Made by a program: the position numbers and the translations under genes
Notes under the pieces: model-generated
Databases searched by the model: none
Seen by the model: only the letters and a program-made list of their open reading frames with translations
What the model was told of the DNA's origin: nothing
In this document: piece by piece, positions 15,736-23,394 of the stretch
Layout of the letters: every line of letters starts with the position of its first letter
How positions within the stretch are numbered: the first letter of the stretch is position 1
NCBI GenBank assembly: GCA_020636315.1
Contig: JACJYA010000017.1
Span: 1 to 64,000, forward strand
DNA length: 64,000 nt
Origin: Lewinellaceae bacterium
GTDB lineage: Bacteria > Bacteroidota > Bacteroidia > Chitinophagales > Saprospiraceae
Direction of reading: 5' to 3'

Positions 15736-17487
15736 TCATCGCACTATCCATCTATATCTCAAACCGGCTCCTACCATCACCTCCTTTTGAACATACACGC
15801 TACCTTCCAAAAATAGGTTGGTTTTTCCGAGTGCCCCCCTTCCGGAGGCGACAAACCCAAGCTCATCCTTAATAGATGCTAAAGCCAGCCGCAGCGTCCT
15901 TCCCCCGCTTATATCCTCGAACCCCCAGTTAAACAGGCCAAAGGAAAACACCGGTTCCGGAGAAAAATGGGCAAAGGGAAAATCATAATATCCCGCATCG
16001 ACGAAATATTTTGCGCGGTTGCCCACCCGGAGATAAGCGGAAAAAATGGTTTGTGTTGATGGGCCGAAGTATTGTTGTCCGTTATCCACCGGCCGGCCGC
16101 CATAATTAACAAATAATGGGCCCCCTCTAAAGCCCAGGCCCTTGCCATTAAAGAAAAGATAAGGGCCCAAAGCCCGATAATTGAAATTGTTCTCACTCAG
16201 AGGATCCTCGGATTTTACTTCCCCGAAAGAACCGTGAACGCCCGCCCCCACATTCTCTTTATCGGAGAGTTGGTAATTATAGGACGCGTCAAAACCGGCA
16301 GAAGTGAGTTTTATTTTTTCTGTATCAATAATTCTACCATCGCAATTCCGTGAAACTTCCTGATAACTGCCGGTAACGCCCCCCACTCCGATATCGATCC
16401 AATGATCTCCTTTAACTATACGCGGAATAGTATCCGTTGGAACAGCCACCACTATGGCTGCGGTAAGCGATAACAGGGAAACCGTGGCCAACCGCTGAGG
16501 CATCAGCGCCCAACCCACCCATACCCGACGGATAACGGCCGCCATAGCCGGGCAATACGAAAGGGTAAGTACTACCTTTTCCTCAAAGCTTAACAGATGG
16601 TGGAAGAGGAGAATGAAGGCTGCCAGGGTAAACAAAGCGCCGGCAATAACCAAAGGGGAAACACGCTTGGAGCTGTTTTTCGGAATTACGGTTCTGCGCT
16701 CATTTCTCCAGAAGAGGCCAAGGGCCACTCCACCGCTCAGCAGACAGATCCACTGGCCAATTTTCAACCCGCCTGCCATGAAGCCCAATATTCCCCGGTT
16801 CGTCGTAGCCTCCCGGAAGAACTCCATGCCGGCGCGATTCAGCAGGATGGCTCCAACCACCAAAAGGGCCAGGCTTCCCGGCGCCTTCAGCTTCCGGCGG
16901 ATACGCCACAAAAAAATAAAGATCAGAAGCGTGGAAACAACAAAAAAGGCCTGGACGGGATAGACCGGCAAGGAGGCTGCGGCACCCTCAGGGATCAGGC
17001 CTTGTTCCATCTGCCATTCGTAAGCCGGCATCCCCGGCCCGTAACTCCAGGACAACCAACTGTCCGTAATCACACCATGACAGCACCCCGCCGCCACACA
17101 ACCCAGGCGCCCTACGGCCGCTGCCAGAGGTAACGCAATGAAAATGACATCGGCCAGGGAACCGGGAAGCCGCCAGTATTTTTTGAATAACAGATATACC
17201 GGCAGGGCCAGCAAGATGCCGCCAAGAATGGTCTTACCCGACGAATGGGGCAGCACCCCACCGTGGAAAAGACCTTGCCAACCGGCCATATCAATTGCTC
17301 CCAGCCGGGAGCCGATGACCAGGGCAGTATTGACTGCCGCAATTACGACAAAGCCGAGCAGCAGGCTCAGCCGGAGCCGCTTCATTTCTTTCCACTGGAT
17401 AAAAAGAGCAAAAACAACGGCAAGGATGATGGCGCTGTTCCAGAAAATGGCCGCCTGCAAATCTGAGAGTTGTAGTTTCGCCAGCAT
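15736..17487 (-). CDS. Lgt-like membrane domain fused to a C-terminal beta-rich domain
   Basis: 583 aa. Residues 1 to about 275 resemble prolipoprotein diacylglyceryl transferase (Lgt): seven hydrophobic segments, a GRLGCVAAGCCHG block at 126-138 in place of the canonical GRxGNFxNGE, then YPVQAFFV and GMEFFREATT. The CCHG variant is known among Bacteroidota Lgt paralogues of uncertain activity. About three more membrane segments follow (290-365), and the final 215 residues look like an outer-membrane-style beta domain (IDIGVGGVTGSYQEV, GFDASYNYQLSDKENVGAGVHG, AYLRVGNRAKYFVDAGYYDF, VMVGAGLRYRWIVR). The start at 17487 is chosen over 17517. The gene separates xdhA from xdhB in reverse orientation. 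Fusion of an inner-membrane enzyme to barrel-like strands is unexpected; a frameshift or annotation artefact cannot be ruled out, but the frame is continuous. Confidence 0.75.
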   Translation of the reverse strand: MLAKLQLSDLQAAIFWNSAIILAVVFALFIQWKEMKRLRLSLLLGFVVIAAVNTALVIGSRLGAIDMAGWQGLFHGGVLPHSSGKTILGGILLALPVYLLFKKYWRLPGSLADVIFIALPLAAAVGRLGCVAAGCCHGVITDSWLSWSYGPGMPAYEWQMEQGLIPEGAAASLPVYPVQAFFVVSTLLIFIFLWRIRRKLKAPGSLALLVVGAILLNRAGMEFFREATTNRGILGFMAGGLKIGQWICLLSGGVALGLFWRNERRTVIPKNSSKRVSPLVIAGALFTLAAFILLFHHLLSFEEKVVLTLSYCPAMAAVIRRVWVGWALMPQRLATVSLLSLTAAIVVAVPTDTIPRIVKGDHWIDIGVGGVTGSYQEVSRNCDGRIIDTEKIKLTSAGFDASYNYQLSDKENVGAGVHGSFGEVKSEDPLSENNFNYRALGPYLFFNGKGLGFRGGPLFVNYGGRPVDNGQQYFGPSTQTIFSAYLRVGNRAKYFVDAGYYDFPFAHFSPEPVFSFGLFNWGFEDISGGRTLRLALASIKDELGFVASGRGALGKTNLFLEGSVYVQKEVMVGAGLRYRWIVR

Positions 17488-17509
17488 TTTGGTTTGGGTT
17501 TTATGGGGT

Positions 17510-17602
17510 AAGTACATGGACTGAATTAATGAATGACTGAATGATTGAATACCAGCGCCTTAGATGGCACTTTGTGTCTCACTACATGTTGTCCATGTAC
17601 TT
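17510..17602. mobile_element. 93-bp element with 12-bp inverted ends
   Basis: Perfect inverted repeat AAGTACATGGAC (17510-17521) and GTCCATGTACTT (17591-17602). The interior, TGAATGATTGAATACCA followed by a spacer and GTCTCACTA, recurs in degenerate form at about 59809-59862. It looks like a non-autonomous miniature element or palindromic repeat; no target duplication was evident. Confidence 0.5.
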
Positions 17603-17777
17603 AAAAAATATTACTTCACGACATAAACTCACTGTCCACAGAAGTAATTTGCGAGCAAAATAATTTTAATAAATACTTTCCTCTTTTTCAATGATATTTA
17701 TCAGCAATGACTGGTTTCAGCCCCGAACATCAAAGCCCGTCTTATTGATCGGCACTTAATTATTCTCTAACTTGGCA

Positions 17778-17811
17778 TTTGTGGCAATACTCTCTCTATT
17801 ATGAACTTTTG
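17778..17811 (+). promoter_or_regulatory. Candidate promoter of xdhB
   Basis: TTTG (17778-17781), 22 bases, then AACTTTTG (17804-17811), one mismatch from TAnnTTTG. The start codon of xdhB follows 24 bases later. A separate promoter is expected since xdhB is cut off from xdhA by a reverse gene. Confidence 0.35.
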
Positions 17812-17835
17812 TACTTGACAGACTATCAGCAGATC

Positions 17836-20127
17836 ATGAACAAAAAAACGGCTCAACCCCTGCCCCGCTCCTTCTCCGGCCACCTCGACGCCGCCAACCA
17901 CGTCCGCGGCCAGTCCATTTACGTGGACGACCTCCCGGAGTACGCCGGCACTCTTTACGCCCGGGTGTTCTATTCTCCCGTGGCGCACGGCCGCATCCTC
18001 AGGCTTGAGGTGGAAGAGGCGGAACAGGTGGAAGGAGTGGCCCGGATATTCACCTTCCGGGACATCCCCGGCGAGAACCAGATCGGCAACATCGTACAAG
18101 ATGAACCCCTGCTGGCGGAAGAGGAAGTGCATTACATCGGCCAGCCCATCGCCCTCATCGTGGCGGTCAGCCCGGAAGCCGCCGAAAAGGCCCGGAAACT
18201 GATCCGGGTGGAGATCGAAGAGTTGCCCGCCGTCACGGAGCCGCGGGAGGCCTACCGGCAGGGGCAGTTGCTGCACGGCTCCCGGAAGTTCGAGATGGGC
18301 GATGTGGCCGCCGCTTTCAGCCGGTGCAGGTACATTTTTGAAGGCGCCGCCCATACCGGTGGCCAGGAGCACGTTTATCTGGAGCCCCAGGGGGCTTATG
18401 CCGTTCCCCGGGAAGGCAAGGTATTCATTCACAGCTCCACCCAGGGGCCCACCCAGGTGCAGCGGGCGGCAGCACGGGTGCTGGGCCTGTCGATGAACCA
18501 GGTTGAAGTGGATGTCACCCGCCTTGGCGGGGGCTTCGGCGGCAAGGAAGACCAGGCTTCCCCCTGGGCGGCTATGGTAGCGCTGGCGGCCCACGTGTTG
18601 AAAAAGCCGGTGAAGTACATCCTCAGCCGCCACGAAGACCTCCTGATGACCGGCAAGCGCCACGCTTACGACAGCGACTACCGCATCGGGCTGGATGAAA
18701 ACCTGAAGATCATCGCCTACGAGGCCACTTTCTACCAGAACGGAGGCGCCGCGGCCGACCTCTCCCCTGCCGTACTGGAACGCACCCTTTTCCACGCCAC
18801 CAACAGCTACTACGTGCCCAACGCCCGGCTGACGGCCCACTGCTGCCGGACGAACATCGCTCCCAGCACGGCCTTCCGCGGGTTCGGCGGGCCGCAGGGC
18901 ATGTTCGTCATCGAGGCGGCCATTCACCATGCTGCCCGCGAGCTTGGGGTGGCCCCCCTGGATATCCAGCAGAAGAACCTGTTTGAGGATGGCCAGGAGT
19001 TTCCCTATGGCCAGGTGATTAAGGACAGCGAAGCCCGCCATTGCTGGATGGAGAACATCGAAAGGAACAATCTCCATCAACTGCGGGCAGAGATCCGGGA
19101 GTACAATGCCGCCCACCGCCTCAGCAAAAAGGGCATGCACCTTATGCCCGTTTGTTTCGGCATCTCCTTTACCAATACCATGATGAACCACGCCCGCGCT
19201 CTGGTGCACGTTTACAGCGACGGCAGCGTCGGATTCAGCACCGGGGCAGTGGAAATGGGGCAGGGCGCCAGCACCAAGCTGATGCAGGTGGCCGCCCGGG
19301 AGTTCGGCCTGAGGCTGGATCAGGTGAGGATAGAAACGACCAATACCACCCGCGTGGCCAACACTTCCCCCTCGGCGGCCAGCGCCACTTCCGACCTTAA
19401 CGGCAAGGCCCTGCAGGATGCCTGCGGGCAGATCCGGGAACGCCTTTTTGCCATACTTCGGGAGGAAATGGGGTTGGAGGAAATAGCTGGGTTGCAGCTC
19501 CGGAACAATGTCGTTTTCGCAAACGACAGCCAGCTGGATATGTCCTGGCGGGAACTGGTGCAACTGGCCTTCACCCGCCGCATCAACCTGAGCGCCAAGG
19601 GCCACTACGCCACCCCGGAGATCCATTTCGACAAGCAGAAAGAAAAAGGGCACCCCTTTGCTTACCACGTCTTTGGCGCCGCCGCCCTGCTCTGCACGGT
19701 GGACTGCCTGCGGGGCACCTACGCCTTCGATGCGGTACACATCGTCCACGACTTCGGCAGCAGCATGAACGCCGGGGTTGACCTGGGCCAGGTGGAAGGC
19801 GGCCTGGTGCAGGGCATCGGCTGGATGACTATGGAACACCTGCAGCATACGCCGGAAGGCCGGCTTTTGTCTCAAACCCTGTCCAATTACAAGATCCCGG
19901 ATATCTATGCAGTGCCCCGGGAGGTGAGCGTGCGCTTCCTGGGCTCGGAAGGGTCAGAACACGCCATTTACAAGAGCAAAACCACCGGCGAGCCCCCTTT
20001 GATGTACGGCATCGGCGCTTATTTTGCCCTGTACGACGCCATCCTCGCCTTCAATCCGGGAGCTGCCCGGCTTTATCATGCTCCTATGACTCCGGAGAGG
20101 GTGCTGGGGCTGCTGTATGAGGCTTAG
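17836..20127 (+). CDS. xdhB: Xanthine dehydrogenase molybdenum-binding subunit
   Basis: 763 aa; the start at 17836 (MNKKTAQPLPRSF) is preferred to 17779. The aldehyde oxidase/xanthine dehydrogenase large-subunit motifs are present in order: HVRGQSIYVDDLPE, the molybdopterin loop RLGGGFGGKEDQ, AFRGFGGPQGM, VEMGQGASTKLMQVAA, and the catalytic GEPPLMYG with its glutamate close to the C-terminus. It holds the Mo-pterin cofactor at which purine hydroxylation takes place, and receives its Fe-S/FAD partner from xdhA 2.1 kb upstream. The length matches two-subunit bacterial XdhB. A long antisense frame across this gene is a shadow. Confidence 0.93.
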   Translation: MNKKTAQPLPRSFSGHLDAANHVRGQSIYVDDLPEYAGTLYARVFYSPVAHGRILRLEVEEAEQVEGVARIFTFRDIPGENQIGNIVQDEPLLAEEEVHYIGQPIALIVAVSPEAAEKARKLIRVEIEELPAVTEPREAYRQGQLLHGSRKFEMGDVAAAFSRCRYIFEGAAHTGGQEHVYLEPQGAYAVPREGKVFIHSSTQGPTQVQRAAARVLGLSMNQVEVDVTRLGGGFGGKEDQASPWAAMVALAAHVLKKPVKYILSRHEDLLMTGKRHAYDSDYRIGLDENLKIIAYEATFYQNGGAAADLSPAVLERTLFHATNSYYVPNARLTAHCCRTNIAPSTAFRGFGGPQGMFVIEAAIHHAARELGVAPLDIQQKNLFEDGQEFPYGQVIKDSEARHCWMENIERNNLHQLRAEIREYNAAHRLSKKGMHLMPVCFGISFTNTMMNHARALVHVYSDGSVGFSTGAVEMGQGASTKLMQVAAREFGLRLDQVRIETTNTTRVANTSPSAASATSDLNGKALQDACGQIRERLFAILREEMGLEEIAGLQLRNNVVFANDSQLDMSWRELVQLAFTRRINLSAKGHYATPEIHFDKQKEKGHPFAYHVFGAAALLCTVDCLRGTYAFDAVHIVHDFGSSMNAGVDLGQVEGGLVQGIGWMTMEHLQHTPEGRLLSQTLSNYKIPDIYAVPREVSVRFLGSEGSEHAIYKSKTTGEPPLMYGIGAYFALYDAILAFNPGAARLYHAPMTPERVLGLLYEA

Positions 20128-20145
20128 GGGCGGGATGGGAGCTTC

Positions 20146-20751
20146 TCACTCCCGCAGAAACTCCAGTTCATCCTTAACCGACAGCTGCGCCACCACCGAG
20201 GGCCGGGACCGCTCCTTTTCGCTACGGCGGTGCCGGGATACGTAATCCACCCGCTCGATCACGTCAGAGCTAATGGCGCCGAAATTGTCGGGGTAATAGC
20301 CCTGCCGGAGGTCGGCGGCGGTAGCCACCAGGGGTTTGCCAAGGCGGCCGATCAGTTCGCGGCAGTATTCGTCCTGCACCAGGCGGATGGCCACCTGGCC
20401 GTCTTCAGACAGGATGCTGTTGGGCAGGTTGCGCCCCTGTTCGTAGAGCACGGTCAGGGGGCGGAGGTGATAGGTAAGGAGGGTTTCGATCCGGGGGTGA
20501 AGGTGAACGATGTATCGCCGCAGCATATCGATGGAATTGACGAGGATTTCCAAACCAAGCGCGTCATCTGTGCGTTTGAGCTGGCGCAGGCGGCCGACGG
20601 CCCGGGGGTTGGTGGCATTGCAGCCAATACTCCAGACGGTATCCGTCGGGTAGAGAATGAGGCCTCCTGTAAGGAGCGTTTCCAGGGCGCTTTCGAGATC
20701 GTAGTTCTGAACCATAATAGCCCTTCCATTTGTAGAGGTAGTCATACGCAT
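20146..20751 (-). CDS. YrdC/Sua5-domain protein, threonylcarbamoyl-AMP synthase-like
   Basis: 201 aa (189 if ATG at 20715 is used). YrdC domain with the early GLILYPTDTVWSIGCNATN block, the usual N-terminal signature of Sua5/YrdC, which makes threonylcarbamoyl-AMP for t6A37 of tRNA. Departures from the canonical enzyme: the K-x-R-P nucleotide motif reads LKRTDDALGLEILV, and the STSAN-type loop reads VATAADLRQG. These changes suggest the paralogous YciO-like branch or altered function. Convergent with xdhB, 18 bases apart. Confident of the fold, not of tRNA modification. Confidence 0.75.
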   Translation of the reverse strand: MRMTTSTNGRAIMVQNYDLESALETLLTGGLILYPTDTVWSIGCNATNPRAVGRLRQLKRTDDALGLEILVNSIDMLRRYIVHLHPRIETLLTYHLRPLTVLYEQGRNLPNSILSEDGQVAIRLVQDEYCRELIGRLGKPLVATAADLRQGYYPDNFGAISSDVIERVDYVSRHRRSEKERSRPSVVAQLSVKDELEFLRE

Positions 20752-21076
20752 TGGGTTAATACCATTTTACAACCAATGATACAATTCTGAGTCAGTTAAG
20801 GATAAAGGCTATGAGCAGTTTTGGGACGTAAGTTTGTATTTCTGAGGACTTTTAGCGGGATTATGAAGCCCGGCTGGCAGGGGTTCTGTCACAAAACTTA
20901 CCAACCGCCAAAATATAAAATCAAAAGGCCAAGGATTGCAAAACAATATTTATCTTGACCGTATTATTGTGGCAACACAATCATTACAACTGAAAAATGG
21001 GCTTTCTATTGTCCGGGAAGCCGGTAAATTTCTAAAAACGACACCCTTGAGCTTTTTTATACGCACTATCATCACT
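20752..21076. other. Gap upstream of the first surface protein
   Basis: About 325 bases. Contains a short inverted repeat CATTGGGTT (20749-20757) and AACCAATG (20771-20778), GTAAGTTTGT with an inverted match near 20890-20900, and a possible promoter with TATTATTG at 20962-20969. An open frame continuous with the downstream gene starts at 20936 but its first 45 codons do not look like protein. Confidence 0.35.
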
Positions 21077-23311
21077 ATGGGGATACTGCTGTCTGCGCTT
21101 TCCCTGCAGGCAGCCCATATCATTGGAGGGGAGATCACCTACGAATGCCTGGGATGGACGAACGGAGACCCCAACTCAGGCAGCCGTTCCTATCAGTTTT
21201 ACATGAACATCTACCGGGACTGCCAGGGCGGAGGAGCCCCTTTTGATTCTCCCAATGCTCCCTACCCGGCCACCATTACCATTTATCGTACGGGCCTTTC
21301 AGGAGACTTCATGAGGTTCCAGGCCGGCTTCCCCCAGGTAGAATTCATTGACCCCGACCCGGGCAACCCCTGCGTGATCATTCCGAACAACGTATGCGTA
21401 CAAAGAGGCGTCTATACTTTTCCGGTGGTTGACCTCCCGGTTTCCGATCAAAGTTATTTCATCGTTTATCAACGCTGCTGCCGCAATAACACCATTACCA
21501 ATATCGTAGCGCCGGAAAGCTCCGGAGCCACCTATTTTATGGAGCTGACCCCGGAAGCCCAGAGCGTGTGCAACAACAGCCCCACCTACAACGGGTTCCC
21601 CCCTATCATTTTGTGTGCGAACGAACCTTTCGAATACGACCATTCCGCCAGTGACGCCGAAGGCGACCAGCTCGTCTATGAATTTTGCTCGCCTTTCCTC
21701 GGGGGCGGCCTGAACTTCGACCAGCCGACCTCTTTCAATGGAGTCGCTCCCAACCCGGATGCGCCCCCTCCCTATGACCCGGTAACCTTTGTTGCCCCCT
21801 TTTACAGCGCCCTCGACCCGCTGGGCATCGACGCCGACATCAACATTGACGTCAATACGGGCCTGATCACCGGCACCCCCAACGCACAGGGGCAGTTCGT
21901 GGTGGGGGTATGTGTGAAGGAATACCGCAACGGCCAGTTGCTGAGCATTGTGCGGCGGGATTTTCAGTTCAACGTCACCAACTGTGACCCTACCGTCGTG
22001 GCCGATATCCGGGAAGACGACATCATCAATGGCCAGGAATTCCTCATCACTTCCTGTGGGGAAAACCGCATCAGTTTTCTCAACCAGAGTTACCAGCAAT
22101 CGCGCATCATGGAATGGTTCTGGACTTTCGGGCTGGGTGGCCGCGATACCGTCATCAACAGCTGGAACGCCATTGTCAACTTTCCGGGGATCGGGGAATA
22201 CGAAGGGAAACTCATTCTCAACCCCGGCACCGACTGCGGCGATACGGCCCGCATCCGGGTGAAAGTCTTCCCGGAAATCTCTGCCGATTTCGATTATGAA
22301 TACGACACCTGCGTTGCGGGGCCGGTCCTGTTCAGTGACCTTTCTTCCACCGGCACCGGTGAGATCAGCAACTGGAACTGGGACTTCGGCGACGGCAACG
22401 GGTCCAGCAACCAGGATCCACAGTACGTGTATTCCGAGCCGGGCGAACGGCTCGTGCGCCTGAAAGTGACGGATTTCAACGGCTGCCAGGATTCCGTCAG
22501 CAAAGAGATCCCCTATTTTCCCGTTCCGGCCCTGCTGATCGTCTCTCCCAGTTCCTTTACCGGCTGTGCCCCGGGCAACATCTTTTTCAACAACCTCTCC
22601 ACCCCGATCGACGAAAGTTATGACGTACAATGGGAGTTCGGGGACGGCGGAAGCGCCACCGATATCAGCCCGGATCATACGTTCACCCGGGAAGGCACTT
22701 TTTCCGTCACGCTGGACATCACCTCTCCCATCGGCTGCCAGACCGATACGGCCTTCACCGACCTGATCACCATTGAGCCGTCTCCGGTTGCCGATTTCAC
22801 CTATTCCCCTCAGGAACTGGACAATTTCAATTCAGAGGTTCGTTTTACCGACCGGTCCAGCGGTGCAGGCAAATGGTTCTGGGATCTGGAAGGCGTGGCC
22901 TATTCCACCCAGCAAAACCCTATCTACACTTTTCGGGACACCGGCAGGCAGGAGATCTCCCTAATTGTCACCCATCCCAGCGGCTGCAAGGATACAGCCA
23001 CACAGGTAATCGATATTGTACCTAAAGTGACTTACTTTTTACCCAATGCATTTTCGCCCAATGACGACTCGGTCAATGACATCTTCCTGGGAAAAGGTTA
23101 TCTTGAAGGCGTCCGGGGTTTTGAGATGAGCATCTGGAACCGCTGGGGGGAGAACATCTTCAGCACTTCCGACCCCCTGGAAGGATGGAACGGGCGGAAG
23201 CACAATACCGGCAACCCGGCGCCGGAGGGCGTCTATGTTTGCCTCGTCCGCTATACCAGCCCCCGCGGAGAACCCATAGAAATCAAAGGCTTCGCCACCC
23301 TGATACGCTAG
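21077..23311 (+). CDS. PKD-repeat surface protein with gliding-motility C-terminal domain
   Basis: About 744 aa. Leader ending ALSLQA before AHIIGGEITYECLG, the N-terminal domain found in many Bacteroidota surface proteins, which carries paired cysteines and NVYRDC-like IYRDCQGG. Middle: at least three PKD-type Ig domains (NWNWDFGDGNGSSNQDPQYVY, WEFGDGGSATDISPDHTF). C-terminus: YFLPNAFSPNDDSVNDIFLG ... SIWNRWGENIFSTSDPLEGWNG, the gliding-motility-associated type IX secretion sorting domain (TIGR04131/CHU_C). Predicted to be exported through T9SS and anchored at the cell surface as an adhesin. Exact start is uncertain: TTG codons upstream of 21077 are in frame and the paralogue's leader is longer. 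Followed 83 bases later by a paralogue. Confidence 0.85.
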   Translation: MGILLSALSLQAAHIIGGEITYECLGWTNGDPNSGSRSYQFYMNIYRDCQGGGAPFDSPNAPYPATITIYRTGLSGDFMRFQAGFPQVEFIDPDPGNPCVIIPNNVCVQRGVYTFPVVDLPVSDQSYFIVYQRCCRNNTITNIVAPESSGATYFMELTPEAQSVCNNSPTYNGFPPIILCANEPFEYDHSASDAEGDQLVYEFCSPFLGGGLNFDQPTSFNGVAPNPDAPPPYDPVTFVAPFYSALDPLGIDADINIDVNTGLITGTPNAQGQFVVGVCVKEYRNGQLLSIVRRDFQFNVTNCDPTVVADIREDDIINGQEFLITSCGENRISFLNQSYQQSRIMEWFWTFGLGGRDTVINSWNAIVNFPGIGEYEGKLILNPGTDCGDTARIRVKVFPEISADFDYEYDTCVAGPVLFSDLSSTGTGEISNWNWDFGDGNGSSNQDPQYVYSEPGERLVRLKVTDFNGCQDSVSKEIPYFPVPALLIVSPSSFTGCAPGNIFFNNLSTPIDESYDVQWEFGDGGSATDISPDHTFTREGTFSVTLDITSPIGCQTDTAFTDLITIEPSPVADFTYSPQELDNFNSEVRFTDRSSGAGKWFWDLEGVAYSTQQNPIYTFRDTGRQEISLIVTHPSGCKDTATQVIDIVPKVTYFLPNAFSPNDDSVNDIFLGKGYLEGVRGFEMSIWNRWGENIFSTSDPLEGWNGRKHNTGNPAPEGVYVCLVRYTSPRGEPIEIKGFATLIR

Positions 23312-23394
23312 GATGCCGGCGAGGCGTTAGAAGGAAAATATCAACCGGATACAGGCAAAGCCTTTTATTCCGGCAACTCGTAATTTTCAAGGCT

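Noticed and set aside
17767..19875. 702-codon minus-strand open frame
   Set aside because: Entirely antisense to xdhB, whose protein shows all expected motifs; the long antisense frame is a GC-codon effect.
20936..21076. N-terminal extension of the first surface protein
   Set aside because: The first 47 codons do not resemble a leader and a promoter-like box lies inside them; the paralogue's leader aligns further downstream.
21299..22678. 459-codon minus-strand open frame
   Set aside because: Antisense of the first PKD protein.
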